From contig NZ_CP075715.1 of the NCBI RefSeq assembly GCF_024584805.1, forward strand, positions 434,001-498,000: a stretch of DNA of 64,000 nt, read 5' to 3'. Below, piece after piece: positions 16,482-25,146 of the stretch. The translations under genes and the position numbers were made by a program. How positions within the stretch are numbered: position 1 is the first letter of the stretch; each line of letters begins with the position of its first letter. Under the pieces are notes generated by a model. It ran no database searches and was not told the origin of the DNA. It saw only the letters and a program-made list of their open reading frames with translations. This DNA comes from Streptomyces sp. FIT100 (GTDB lineage Bacteria > Actinomycetota > Actinomycetes > Streptomycetales > Streptomycetaceae).

Positions 16482-17395
16482 CCGGGCCACCGGGCCCGCG
16501 CCCGCGCCCTCGCCCTCGCGAGCTCGGCGTTGAACTGCGCACCGGTCAGCAGCGCGAGGTTCGACACCCACAGCCAGACCAGGAACACGATGAAGCCGGC
16601 GAGCGGCCCGTACAGCCGGTCGTAGGTGCCGACATGCGCCGTGTACGCCGCGAAGGCGACGGAGGCGGTGAGCCACAGGACGACGGCCAGACCGCCTCCG
16701 AGCACCCGCTGCAGACCCCCGCGTGCCGGAGCGGGTCCCGATCGGAACAGCACCAGCACCATCGTGGCCGCGAGGCAGAGGAGCAGCGGCCACTTCAGCA
16801 CGTCCCAGGTGGCTGCCGCGGCGCCGCCGAGGCCCAGGGCCCCGAGGAGGGCGGCGGCGAAGTCCCCGCTGAGCGTGAGCACGAGGGCGCTGGAGACCAG
16901 GGCGACGAGCAGCGCGCAGGCCATGGCGACGACACGTGGCACCGTCCGCCAGGCGGAGCGCCGGTCCTTCACCCCGTGCATCGCGTGCAGAGCGCGGCGG
17001 AAGACCGCCAGATAGCTGGAGGCGGACCACAGCGAGCCCAGGGAGCCGACCAAGGCGACCGCCCACGCCTCCGAGTGGCGCCCGGCCGTGCCTCGCAGCG
17101 CTCCTTCCAGCACGGGACGCGCCTGGGGCGGTACGAGCCCGGCCGCCCGCTCGATCAGGGACCCGGTCTGCGAGGCGTCCGCGATCCCGGTGAGCGACAC
17201 GGTGACCAGCAGCAGGGGGATCAGCGCCAGGACCGCGTAGTACGTGAGCGCCGCGGCCCAGTCGGTGACGTCCTCGTTCCACACGGACAAGGGCGTCCGG
17301 CGCAGGGACATGAGCAGCTCGTCCCGTGAGGGAACCGCCCCGAGGGCGGCGCCGGTGCGCCGCGATGGTCCGGTGCGCGTGGGGTCACCTTGCAT
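16391..17395 (-). CDS. YihY/BrkB-family inner-membrane protein
   Basis: A 334-residue protein with six hydrophobic segments. TDWAAALTYYAVLALIPLLL, SLWSASSYLAVFRRALHAMHG, and the last-helix pattern YDRLYGPLAGFIVFLVWLWVSNLALLTGAQFNAEL are signatures of the YihY/BrkB family, formerly called ribonuclease BN. The function is uncertain (possible transporter or envelope role). The C-terminal tail after residue 300 is a low-complexity Arg/Ala/Gly extension lying in the overlap with the convergent PNPOx-like gene. Confidence 0.88.
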   Translation of the reverse strand: MQGDPTRTGPSRRTGAALGAVPSRDELLMSLRRTPLSVWNEDVTDWAAALTYYAVLALIPLLLVTVSLTGIADASQTGSLIERAAGLVPPQARPVLEGALRGTAGRHSEAWAVALVGSLGSLWSASSYLAVFRRALHAMHGVKDRRSAWRTVPRVVAMACALLVALVSSALVLTLSGDFAAALLGALGLGGAAAATWDVLKWPLLLCLAATMVLVLFRSGPAPARGGLQRVLGGGLAVVLWLTASVAFAAYTAHVGTYDRLYGPLAGFIVFLVWLWVSNLALLTGAQFNAELARARARARARWPGQVRSGSGSAGVGVHAPSHCAGGSGERGAK

Positions 17396-17459
17396 GTCGT
17401 CTCCTGAGGGGTCCCGTTCGGCGGTCCTCTTCGGGAATGCGGAGCGGAGCGAAAGGAAA

Positions 17460-17492
17460 GGATGGGCCCCGACGGACTGTCGGGGCCCATCC
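17460..17492. terminator. Hairpin terminator
   Basis: Fourteen-base arms (17460-17473 and 17479-17492) pair perfectly around the loop GGACT. It lies between the small hydrophobic gene and the BrkB gene, both on the minus strand, so it should stop transcription of the former. Confidence 0.75.
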
Positions 17493-17587
17493 TCTGCCTG
17501 GGAATTTCGCGGACACTTCCCAGGATTTTCCTGGGAATTTCCCGGGAAACACCCCGAGTTGCACCGATGCCTTCTCGTGCGCGTTCT

Positions 17588-17758
17588 CTACCAGCGGTAC
17601 CAGCGGCTGCGGCGGCCTCCGGTCGCCGGCGGCCGGACCACGAATCCGAGCAGCCACACGACCAGCACGATGACCGCGATCCACCAGAGTGCCTTGAGTG
17701 CGAAACCCGCGCCGAAAAGAAGCAGGGCGAGCAGCAGAACAAGCAGCAACGGAACCAT
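17588..17758 (-). CDS. Small hydrophobic membrane protein
   Basis: A 56-residue protein that is almost entirely two hydrophobic helices (MVPLLLVLLLALLLFGAGF and LWWIAVIVLVVWLLGFVV), with a basic tail ending in RWYRW. Small proteins of this composition are common in Streptomyces, usually annotated only as hydrophobic protein. ATG 17758 has GGGAGG at a good distance upstream. It sits between two hairpins and near a CsbD-like gene, a context often seen for stress-response genes. Confidence 0.75.
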   Translation of the reverse strand: MVPLLLVLLLALLLFGAGFALKALWWIAVIVLVVWLLGFVVRPPATGGRRSRWYRW

Positions 17759-17786
17759 GCTTATCATCCTCCCGGAATCCGCGTAC

Positions 17787-17833
17787 CCGGGAATTCGCAC
17801 AACACACGGACTCCCTCGGCGAATTCCCGTGGG
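17787..17833. repeat. GGGAATTC inverted repeat
   Basis: CCCGGGAATTCGC at 17787-17799 is mirrored by GCGAATTCCCGTGGG at 17819-17833. Related GGGAATTTCCC strings occur at 17498-17550. They surround the small hydrophobic gene and could be operators or RNA structures. Confidence 0.45.
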
Positions 17834-17859
17834 ATTCCGTTTCTGTCGGGGCATACGAC

Positions 17860-17890
17860 AGGGGCGGTGGTCGTCAGGACCACCGCCCCT
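17860..17890. terminator. Hairpin terminator after the CsbD-like gene
   Basis: Thirteen-base arms AGGGGCGGTGGTC (17860-17872) and its complement (17878-17890) surround the loop GTCAG. It is 52 bases beyond the CsbD stop on the minus strand. Confidence 0.8.
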
Positions 17891-17942
17891 TGTGTTCTCG
17901 TCGAGATGGGCCACTGTCTCACTGGGCACGCGGCCGGTGCGG

Positions 17943-18113
17943 TCATCGCCGGAAGGCGTCCCGGATCTTGTGGGCGGCTTCCCGCAGTTCGCCCCGCGCC
18001 CGCGCGGAACGGCCGTCGGCCGTCATCCGCTCGTTGCCCATGAGCCTCCCGACAGCTTCCTTCACCGCGCCCTTCGCCTGCTGCGCACGGGCTGACCTCT
18101 TCGCGTCGCTCAC
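17943..18113 (-). CDS. CsbD-like stress-response protein
   Basis: A 56-residue, highly charged protein (SDAKRSARAQQAKGAVKEAV then GRLMGNERMTADGRSARARG) matching the CsbD family of small helical stress proteins. GTG 18113 has GAGGGAGG upstream. CsbD-like proteins are typically induced by general stress; their molecular role is unknown. Longer frames to 18239 or 18297 run through GTGGCCGGTGTCCG repeats at about 18196-18230 and are not credible. Confidence 0.8.
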   Translation of the reverse strand: MSDAKRSARAQQAKGAVKEAVGRLMGNERMTADGRSARARGELREAAHKIRDAFRR

Positions 18114-18235
18114 TGTGCCGGCCTCCCTCGTCCTGTGGGTCACTGGTTCGAGGACAGCCGGGTACCCGGGGCCACAGGGGGCAAACCGGCCGACGTGGCC
18201 GGTGTCCGGTGGCCGGTGTCCGGTGGCCGGCGGAT

Positions 18236-19396
18236 TCACTCCACCGGCGTGCCCACTCGCAGGCGGTTGCCGTCCGGGTCGCGGAGTTCGACCTCACGCG
18301 CCCACGGAGCGGAGGTCACCGCCACCCCGAACTCGGCGGCGATCGCGTCGACGTCGCGCACACTCAGGTAGACCAGCGTGTCCGGGCGGGCATCGCCCGT
18401 GTGCTCGGACAGGAACAGCTTCACCTCACCGCGCGCGATCTCGACGAAGGCCGGGAACCCCGGCTCGAACCGGTGCTCCCACTGCTTCGCGAACCCGAGG
18501 CGCTCGTACCAGGCGACGGCCGTGGCGGCGTCGGCGACCCGGAGGACGGGGATCGCCTCCTCGTCACTCTCCACCGGGTCCCGGTGCGGAACGGCGGTGC
18601 CGTCGTCCGCCGGTGCGTCGGCGATGCGCAGCAGATACGTGTCCATGATCCAGCCGTGGCGGGCGCGTGCTTCGGCGCGGATGCGGCGGATGCGTTCCGC
18701 GACGTCCGACAAGCGGCCGGAGACGAGGAGTTCGTCGGGTGTGCCGAGGTAGGCACCCCAGTAGATCCACACATCGTCGCCGTCGACCTTGGTGAACGAC
18801 TCATGGGCGTCGAGCATCACGACGATGTCGCCGTCGTCGTTGAGGCACGCCTCCGGCAGCCGGCGGGCGGGGGTGATGTGGACGGGGCGGCCGACCTGGT
18901 TCAGCGTGATCCGGTGCCGTGCCGCCAGCGCGGAGACGCTGCTGATTCCCGGAACGACCTCGACGTCGAAGGCCACCGTTCCCCGTCCCTCGATCCCGGC
19001 CAGGATGCCGAGGGTGCTGTCGTACAGGGCGGGATCGCCCCACACCAGGAACGCGCCCGTGTCTCCCGGCGCCAGCTCCTCCCGGATGAGGCGTTCGCAG
19101 ACGTCGGCTCGCCGGCTCCGCCAGTCATGGACCGCGGCGGTGTACTCGCCACGGTCTTCGTGGGTGCGCTCGCGCCAGGGATCCTCGGCCTCGACGAGGC
19201 GGTACTGCGTGCGGGCGTGCTCGTCCAGCATGTGCCGGCGCAGGTCGGTCAGCGAGGACTTGCCCTCCCCCTTGCCGAGGATGAAGAAGACGTCGGCGCG
19301 GCGCATCGCCTTCACCGCCGCGAGCGTCAGATGGTCCGGGTCGCCGGCTCCGATACCGATGACGAGGATGTGGCGCTGGTCTCTCTCCGTGGTCAT
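18236..19396 (-). CDS. cobF: CobF precorrin-6A synthase fused to a VOC domain
   Basis: A 386-residue single reading frame. Residues 1-255 are a tetrapyrrole methylase: ILVIGIGAGDPDHLTLAAV, FLVWGDPALYDSTLGIL, VVPGISSVSALAAR, VWIYWGAYLGTPDELLVSG. They match the deacetylating precorrin-6A synthase CobF of aerobic cobalamin synthesis, which methylates C1 of precorrin-5 with release of acetate. Residues about 268-386 form a VOC domain (AIPVLRVADAATAVAWYERLGF, YLSVRDVDAIAAEFGV, ELRDPDGNRLRVG). CobF is normally about 250 residues, so the fusion is unusual. No other cobalamin genes are visible nearby. Confidence 0.87.
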   Translation of the reverse strand: MTTERDQRHILVIGIGAGDPDHLTLAAVKAMRRADVFFILGKGEGKSSLTDLRRHMLDEHARTQYRLVEAEDPWRERTHEDRGEYTAAVHDWRSRRADVCERLIREELAPGDTGAFLVWGDPALYDSTLGILAGIEGRGTVAFDVEVVPGISSVSALAARHRITLNQVGRPVHITPARRLPEACLNDDGDIVVMLDAHESFTKVDGDDVWIYWGAYLGTPDELLVSGRLSDVAERIRRIRAEARARHGWIMDTYLLRIADAPADDGTAVPHRDPVESDEEAIPVLRVADAATAVAWYERLGFAKQWEHRFEPGFPAFVEIARGEVKLFLSEHTGDARPDTLVYLSVRDVDAIAAEFGVAVTSAPWAREVELRDPDGNRLRVGTPVE

Positions 19397-19537
19397 GGTG
19401 ATGGCCTTCTGGGCGGGCGATCGGGTCTCGTGCCTGCCTCAGGCCGGCGGTCGCGAACACGGCGTGGGGCAGGTGGCCTTCGAAGCGTACGCCGTCGGTG
19501 AGGGTGGTCCCGAAGGCGCGGTTCACGGCCTCACCGC

Positions 19538-20374
19538 TCAGCCCTTGACGGCGCCGGCCGTGAGCCCTTGGACGATGTGCCTGCTGGCGATGGCGAAGAG
19601 CACCATGGTGGGCAGGATGGTCAGGACGGCCGCGGCGGACATGGAACCCCAGTCGATGTTGAAGCTGGAGATGAAGCCGTTCAGCGCCGTGGGAACGGTC
19701 TTGTTGTCGTCGCTGTTCATCAGCGTGACGGAGAGGAAGAGCTCGTTCCAGCAGTTCACGAAGTTGAAGATGAAGGCGGCGATGATCCCCGGCCGCATCA
19801 CCGGCAGCAGCACCCGGAACAGCGCGCCGAAGCGTGAACAGCCGTCGATCATGGCGGCTTCTTCGAGGGTGTCGGGGATGTTCTCGAAGAAGCCCCGGAG
19901 CATCACCGTGCAGAACGGTATGCAGACCGCGATGTAGACGAGGATCAGCCCGAACCGGTTGTCGACCAGCTGCAGATCGGTCATCAGCAGATACAGCGGT
20001 CCCAGCGCGATGAAGGCGGGGATCATCTGGGTGACGAGGGCGGCCATGAGCAGGGCGGTCTTGCTGCGGAACTCGAAGCGTGCCAGCACGTAGGCCGACA
20101 GCATCGAGACGAAGGTGGCGACCGTGCCGGCGACCGTGGCCACGATCAGGCTGTTGGTGAGGTAGACGCCGAACTGGGACTTGTCGAAGAGACCGGCGTA
20201 GTTCTCCAGGGAGAAGTCCTCGGGCCAGTACGCGAGGGGGAAGGTGAAGATGGCGCCGGCGGGTTTGAACGAGGTGATGGCGATCCAGTACAGCGGGAAG
20301 ACGGTGAAGATCAGCCAGAGCGTGAGGAAGGCGATCCTGGCGGTCTTTCCGGCCCGGGACTCCTTGGTGTTCAC
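19538..20374 (-). CDS. Sugar ABC transporter permease (MalG type)
   Basis: A 278-residue inner-membrane permease with six hydrophobic segments and the EAA loop FENIPDTLEEAAMIDGCSRF, which contacts the ATPase. It ends VQGLTAGAVKG, a typical ending in this family. GTG 20374 overlaps the stop of the partner permease (GTGA). It is the last gene of the epimerase/SBP/permease operon. No ATPase gene is present; Streptomyces sugar importers of this type commonly share the MsiK ATPase encoded elsewhere. Confidence 0.93.
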   Translation of the reverse strand: MNTKESRAGKTARIAFLTLWLIFTVFPLYWIAITSFKPAGAIFTFPLAYWPEDFSLENYAGLFDKSQFGVYLTNSLIVATVAGTVATFVSMLSAYVLARFEFRSKTALLMAALVTQMIPAFIALGPLYLLMTDLQLVDNRFGLILVYIAVCIPFCTVMLRGFFENIPDTLEEAAMIDGCSRFGALFRVLLPVMRPGIIAAFIFNFVNCWNELFLSVTLMNSDDNKTVPTALNGFISSFNIDWGSMSAAAVLTILPTMVLFAIASRHIVQGLTAGAVKG

Positions 20375-21360
20375 GATTTCGCTCCCCTCTCTCGGGTGGC
20401 CGTGAGGTAGAAGACCGAGAACAGCAGGAGCCCGGCGACCACCAGCAGGCCCAGGGCGGACGCCTTTCCGTAGTCGCCCTGCTGGGTGATGTTGATCATC
20501 CAGGTCGTCACGATGTGCGTCTCGTTGTTCGGGCCGCCGCCCGTGGTCCCGAAGATGATGTCCGGGAAGTTGAAGATCCAGATGACGCGCAGCAGCACCG
20601 TCAGGGCCAGCGTCGCCCGGATGTACGGGATCGTGATCCGGAACAGCGTGCGGGCCTTGCCCGCACCGTCCAGCGCCGCCGCCTCGTAGATCTCGTCGGG
20701 GATCGACTGCAGGGCGGCGAGGATCATGATCGCGAAGAAGGTCACGCCGTACCAGATGTTGGCGACGATGATGGCGACCATGGCCGTCTTCGGGTCGGCG
20801 AGCCAGGCCACCGGCTCGTCGATCAGATGCGCCTTCATCAGCAGGTCGTTGACGACCCCGAACTCGCTGTTGAACATCCAGCGGAACAGGATGCCGATCA
20901 GGAAGCCGGAGATGGCCCACGGGAAGAAGATCAGCGCCTGGTAGAGCCCGCGGAAGCGGAAACGGCGCCGCAGCCACAGGGCCAGCGCGAACCCGATGAC
21001 GAGCTGGGGCGCGATCGAGGCGACCACCCACAGGGCGGTGTTGCTCAGCACGGTGCCCCAGAGCGGATCGCCGAAGACCGCCTGGAAGTTGCCGAGACCG
21101 ACGAACGACTTGTCCGTGAGGTCCGCCAGGTTCCAGTGCCGGAAGGCCATCTGGCTGCCGGCCACCATCGGGTAGTACGTGAACACTGCCACGAAGATGA
21201 CGGCCGGCGCCGTGAAGGCGCAGATCACCAGGCCGCGGTGGGTGGTGAACTCCCGCTTGCGCCGGCCGCCGCCGGCCGTCCTGACGGGACGGGCACCCCC
21301 CGCCCCGCGGGAGGGGTGGTGCGTCTGTTCGTGCCGTGGGGAAGCCGTGCCCGCCTTCAT
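20371..21360 (-). CDS. Sugar ABC transporter permease (MalF type)
   Basis: A 329-residue permease. After a Pro/Arg-rich cytosolic head it has about six membrane segments, with the EAA motif IPDEIYEAAALDGAGKARTL. It forms the heterodimeric channel with the MalG-type protein encoded immediately downstream by a four-base overlap. The lipoprotein gene ends one base upstream of its ATG, so the operon is tightly packed and probably translationally coupled. Confidence 0.93.
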   Translation of the reverse strand: MKAGTASPRHEQTHHPSRGAGGARPVRTAGGGRRKREFTTHRGLVICAFTAPAVIFVAVFTYYPMVAGSQMAFRHWNLADLTDKSFVGLGNFQAVFGDPLWGTVLSNTALWVVASIAPQLVIGFALALWLRRRFRFRGLYQALIFFPWAISGFLIGILFRWMFNSEFGVVNDLLMKAHLIDEPVAWLADPKTAMVAIIVANIWYGVTFFAIMILAALQSIPDEIYEAAALDGAGKARTLFRITIPYIRATLALTVLLRVIWIFNFPDIIFGTTGGGPNNETHIVTTWMINITQQGDYGKASALGLLVVAGLLLFSVFYLTATRERGAKS

Positions 21361-21361
21361 G

Positions 21362-22669
21362 TCAGCCCTTCTCGTTCTTCCACTTGGCGGTCCAGTACGC
21401 GTCCCAGTCGGCGAGCAGCTGCTCCTGTGTCATCTTGCCGAGCAGCACCTTCTGGACGTCCGCGTCGGCCTTCTGCGTCCATTCGGTGAACCAGGCCACA
21501 TCACGGGGCTGGGTGACGGTGAGGTACGTGTCCGGGTTCTGGTTCATCGTCACGTAGCTGGCCCACGGCCCGGTTTTGTAGAAGCTGTCCTCGCCGGCCT
21601 GCTTCAGGATCGGTACGAGGCTGTTCTTCTTGGCGAACGTCGTCGATGCCTCGCCCTCCGACAGGAACTCGACGAGCTTGACGGCCTCGGCCTTGTGCTT
21701 GCTTCCCTTGGCCACGCCCCAGCCGGCGGTCGCCAGCGGCTGGACGGCCTTCCCTCCCGGACCGGCGAGCAGGGGCGCGGTGGTCCACTGGTCCTCCTTG
21801 ATCGCCTTGGACTCCCGCAGGGTCGCGATCACTTCCGGGTCCTGGAGCAGGAACGCCGTGGAACCGTTGGAGAACCCTTCGACCATCTCCGGGTAGCCCC
21901 AGGCGACGGAGGAGGGCGGCGAGCCCTTCTCGAACAGGTCGAAGTACGTCTTCAATGCCTCGCGCGCCTCCGGTGCGGCGAAGATCGTGCTGCCGTCGGC
22001 CAGCCGGTACCCGTTGGCCGGGTCGATCCTGTCGGCGACGTACGCCTCGATGACGGCCGTGACGTTGCTGTTCGCGTTGGGGCCGCCCCGGAAGGCGTAG
22101 CCGTAGCGGCGCTTGCCCGTGTCCTGGATCGCGCTCGCCTGTTCGAGCAGCTCCTCCCAGGTGCCGGGCGGCTCGGCGTACCCGGCCTGGCTGGTGAGGT
22201 CGGTCCGGTAGAACAGACTCAGTCCGTAGAAGCCGTAGGGCACGAAATACGTCCTGCCCTCGGGGTCCTTGGCGGCCTTGACAGCGTTGTCCGTCAGCGC
22301 TTGCCAGCCCGGCCAGGACGTGAGGTCCGTGCTCATGTCGTGGAGCCAGCCGTTGTTCGACCACGAGCCCACGGTGATGTCCCGGACCTCCAGCGTGTCG
22401 ACACCGCTGCCGGACTGCAGCATCTGCTGGATCTTCTGGTCCGCCTGGCCGGTCGGCGGCGAGACCAGATTGACCTTGATCTTCGGGTTCTGCTGCTCGA
22501 AGTCCGCGATGAGCTGCTTCAGGACCTCCGTACGGGCGGGGTTGGTCAGGCTCTCGACCATCTGCAGTGTGACGGTCCCGTCGCTGGAGCCGCCGCCCAT
22601 GGCGGAGCAACCGGTCACGGTCATGGTGAGGGCGAGGCCGAGAGCGGCGACTGCGTTCCTGCGTTTCAT
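21362..22669 (-). CDS. Extracellular sugar-binding lipoprotein of ABC importer
   Basis: A 435-residue family-1 solute-binding protein. It has a lipobox signal (LALTMTVTGCSAMGG, Cys near residue 21). The body shows VTLQMVESLTNPARTEVLKQ, then FVPYGFYGLSLFYRTDL, PPGTWEELLEQA and TAGWGVAKGSKHKAEA, as in sugar-binding proteins. The ligand is not predictable from sequence. Its ATG overlaps the stop of the upstream PLP-enzyme gene (ATGA), tying uptake of the ligand to that enzyme. Confidence 0.93.
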   Translation of the reverse strand: MKRRNAVAALGLALTMTVTGCSAMGGGSSDGTVTLQMVESLTNPARTEVLKQLIADFEQQNPKIKVNLVSPPTGQADQKIQQMLQSGSGVDTLEVRDITVGSWSNNGWLHDMSTDLTSWPGWQALTDNAVKAAKDPEGRTYFVPYGFYGLSLFYRTDLTSQAGYAEPPGTWEELLEQASAIQDTGKRRYGYAFRGGPNANSNVTAVIEAYVADRIDPANGYRLADGSTIFAAPEAREALKTYFDLFEKGSPPSSVAWGYPEMVEGFSNGSTAFLLQDPEVIATLRESKAIKEDQWTTAPLLAGPGGKAVQPLATAGWGVAKGSKHKAEAVKLVEFLSEGEASTTFAKKNSLVPILKQAGEDSFYKTGPWASYVTMNQNPDTYLTVTQPRDVAWFTEWTQKADADVQKVLLGKMTQEQLLADWDAYWTAKWKNEKG

Positions 22670-23904
22670 CGCTGTCCTCCGTGGGACTGGTTGCGGGACC
22701 ATGCGCCGAGCACGGGGACGCAGCGCTCGGCGAAGTACTCGTAATCGGCCGCCGTGTTGTACACGTGCGTCGACAGGCGCAGATAGCCGACGCCGCCGAA
22801 GCTGGTGAACGCCGTCGCGACCCCCAGCTCCCGCGCCACCCGGTCGCGCAGCGCGTCGGCCTCGGCGTGGGTGGCGGCCAGCGGGGCGGGGACCTTCACC
22901 AGCCGCAGGGCGTTGACCGGCATGCCCACGTCCACGCGGCAGTCCTCGCCGGTCAGTTCGGAGAAGGCCGCCGCGATGATCCGTTCCGCGTAGTCGGCCA
23001 GTTCGCGCATATAGGTGCGGGCGGTCGCCCATCCCCAGGTGTCCTCGACGAAGCCGAGGGCGGTGGGCGTGGCGAGATAGCTCGTGGCGTCCACGGTCCC
23101 CTGGGTGTCGAAGCGGGCGGGGAAGGGTTCGGGAGCGCCCCAGGAGTCGATCAGCGGGTGGAGGCTGTCGCGCAGTTCCGTGCGCGCCACCAGCGCTGCC
23201 GTGCCTCGCGGGGCGCAGCCGAACTTGTGGAGGTTGCCGACCCAGATGTCGCAGTCGAGCCCGGAGAGGGGGTCGTCGGCAAGTCCGGGCACATGGGCGC
23301 CGTCCACGAGGATCGGGACGCCGCGTCTGCGGGCTTCTTCGGCGATCCGCTCCACCGGCATCCAGCGGGCGGTCGCCGAGGTGATGTGGTCAAGGACGAT
23401 CAGGCCGGTCGCTTCGTCCAGTTCCGCCACCACCGACTCGTAGGCGGTGTGGGCGTCGGCGTCGAGCGGCACATGGGCCGTGCGGAGCGTGCCGCCCCAG
23501 CGGCGGGCGAGGCGTTCGGCGCCCATGGTCACGGCGCCGTAGCCGTGATCGGTGACCAGGACCTCGCCGCCGGGCCGTGCCGGCACATTGGCATAGGCCA
23601 CGCTCGCGCCGGCGCTGGCGTTGGGGACGAGGGCGAGGTCGTCGGCCGCGACCCGGAGGAAGCCGGCGATCGAGCTTCGTGCGGCGGCGACCTTCTCCGG
23701 CAGTGCGGGGAACCACTGCACGGGCGAGGCGTCCATCTGCCGGCGCAGCCGGTTCTGCTCCTCCTGGGCCGGCAGCGGGACCGCCCCGAACGACCCGTGG
23801 TTGAGGTGTTTCACCGCGGGATCGAGCGACCATGCGGCGGCGGCGGGGCGGCCGTCGGCGAGTGTGAGAGGGCGCGGTGCAGTGGTGAGGTCTGTCGTGC
23901 TCAC
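22666..23904 (-). CDS. PLP-dependent aminotransferase class V (isopenicillin-N epimerase-like)
   Basis: A 412-residue fold-type I PLP enzyme. It opens LDPAVKHLNHGSFGAVP, as in isopenicillin-N epimerase and EgtE-like enzymes. The PLP aspartate is in ILVDGAHVPG and the Schiff-base lysine in VGNLHKFGCAPRGTAAL. The family includes epimerases, cysteine desulfurases and C-S lyases; which reaction applies is unknown. GTG 23904 is chosen because the longer frame crosses the promoter region. It is the first gene of the transporter operon and divergent from the FadR-type regulator, so it probably acts on the imported compound. Confidence 0.87.
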   Translation of the reverse strand: MSTTDLTTAPRPLTLADGRPAAAAWSLDPAVKHLNHGSFGAVPLPAQEEQNRLRRQMDASPVQWFPALPEKVAAARSSIAGFLRVAADDLALVPNASAGASVAYANVPARPGGEVLVTDHGYGAVTMGAERLARRWGGTLRTAHVPLDADAHTAYESVVAELDEATGLIVLDHITSATARWMPVERIAEEARRRGVPILVDGAHVPGLADDPLSGLDCDIWVGNLHKFGCAPRGTAALVARTELRDSLHPLIDSWGAPEPFPARFDTQGTVDATSYLATPTALGFVEDTWGWATARTYMRELADYAERIIAAAFSELTGEDCRVDVGMPVNALRLVKVPAPLAATHAEADALRDRVARELGVATAFTSFGGVGYLRLSTHVYNTAADYEYFAERCVPVLGAWSRNQSHGGQR

Positions 23905-24108
23905 AAGGCTCCAAGCAGGCTGGACATCAGACAACCACCAGAAGAGGTGTGATGACTGGGGCGAAATACTGCCCATCACCGGGCTCAAGAGCAAGAGTTC
24001 GGCCACAGTTATCTGATGACTTTGGTCATCACCCGGAGCAATGTATGACGACTTGCTTAGACTGGTCCGTGCCCGGCCGTGTCGCACGGGCCACCACGGG
24101 AGGAAGCG
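23905..24108. promoter_or_regulatory. Divergent promoter region with candidate FadR-type operator
   Basis: Bases 24015-24030 read GATGACTTTGGTCATC, a perfect 6-bp inverted repeat around TTTG. The related GATGACT at 23952-23958 and ATGACGACT at 24042-24050 give partial copies. This relatively A/T-rich stretch lies between the transporter operon and its probable regulator and likely carries both promoters. Confidence 0.65.
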
Positions 24109-24843
24109 ATGTCCGCAGTCGACAAGGCGTTCCACGGCCTGCGCCGCATGATCTCCAGCGGCCGTCTCGGCGCCGGCCAGCGGTTTCCGCCGGAGGGCGA
24201 TCTGTGCGAGGAGCTCGGGGTCTCCCGGAGTTCGCTGCGGGAGGCGGTGCGCATGCTCGCCGCCCTCGGCGCGGTCGAGGCCCGGCACGGCTCGGGCACC
24301 TTCGTCTCACAGCTGCGGCCGGAGGACCTGCTCGGCAGGCTGTCCCTGACGATCGAACTGCTCCCGCTCGACGGTCTGCTGGAGCTCTTCGAGATCCGGC
24401 GGGTCCTGGAGTCGCACGTGATGGCGCAGGCCGCCGCCCGGATCACACCCGAGGAGCTGGAGACCCTCTACGGCCTTCTCGACACGATCGAAGCCAGCGT
24501 GGACCCGGCGGAGTTCGCCGACCACGACCACCGCTTCCATGCGGAGATCGCCCGTATCGGGGGCAGTCCCTCCATGGAGGCGCTGCTCGCGGTCTTCCGG
24601 TCCCGCTCCCGCCATTACCGTGTCTTCGCGCTGCCCGAGGGGCCGGATTTCAAACGGGCGGGTGACGAGGACCACCGGGTGATCGTCACCGCCCTGGCGA
24701 ACCGCGACCCGGCGTCGGCGGCGAGTGCGGCGGCCGCGCACATCGCCCGCAGCGAACGCTGGCTCAGCGCCACCCGTCCGCCCGTGACGGAGGAGGCCGT
24801 GACCGAGGAGGCCATGGACGAGCCGGCGAACGAGCCCGGCTGA
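24109..24843 (+). CDS. GntR/FadR-family transcriptional regulator
   Basis: A 244-residue regulator. The winged helix-turn-helix occupies residues 5-75 (LRRMISSGRLGAGQRFPPEG, CEELGVSRSSLREAVRMLAA, LGAVEARHGSGTFV). The FCD ligand domain follows (LFEIRRVLESHVMAQAAARI, FADHDHRFHAEIARIGGS), with the metal-binding Asp and His residues typical of FCD proteins. ATG 24109 has GGGAGGAAG just upstream. Its position, divergent from the epimerase/ABC operon with a palindrome between, suggests it represses that operon until the imported ligand or a derivative binds. Confidence 0.9.
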   Translation: MSAVDKAFHGLRRMISSGRLGAGQRFPPEGDLCEELGVSRSSLREAVRMLAALGAVEARHGSGTFVSQLRPEDLLGRLSLTIELLPLDGLLELFEIRRVLESHVMAQAAARITPEELETLYGLLDTIEASVDPAEFADHDHRFHAEIARIGGSPSMEALLAVFRSRSRHYRVFALPEGPDFKRAGDEDHRVIVTALANRDPASAASAAAAHIARSERWLSATRPPVTEEAVTEEAMDEPANEPG

Positions 24844-25146
24844 CGGCGGCGAGTCGGCTCGGCGCCGGGCCCGGCGCCGGGCCGGGAGCGCGGGACGTCC
24901 GGCCGGGGCGTCCGGCACGGGCGTCCGGCACGGGCGTCCGGCACGGGCGTCCGGCACGGCCTGGCCTGGTCTCGGCGTCCGGTGCGTGCAGTCGCACGGC
25001 GGAGGATCATCTTCGTACCGGACGCGCTCGGACGCTCCGACAACGCCGCATGGGGGCAACTCCCGTGCCTGGAGTGCTACGGGGGAAGGCGTGCCGGGCG
25101 TCGCGCACCGGCCGGACTGTGTCGGACACGGCGCAGTTGCATTGCC
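24844..25146. repeat. Intergenic repeats: 13-bp minisatellite and solo repeat core
   Basis: Bases 24907-24958 are four exact copies of GGCGTCCGGCACG. Bases 24975-25130 resemble the interior of the MITE-like elements (GTGCGTGCAGTCGCACGGCG, then GGGGGCAACTCCCGTGCC) but lack recognisable terminal inverted repeats. It looks like a decayed copy next to the intact one. I see no gene here. Confidence 0.65.
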
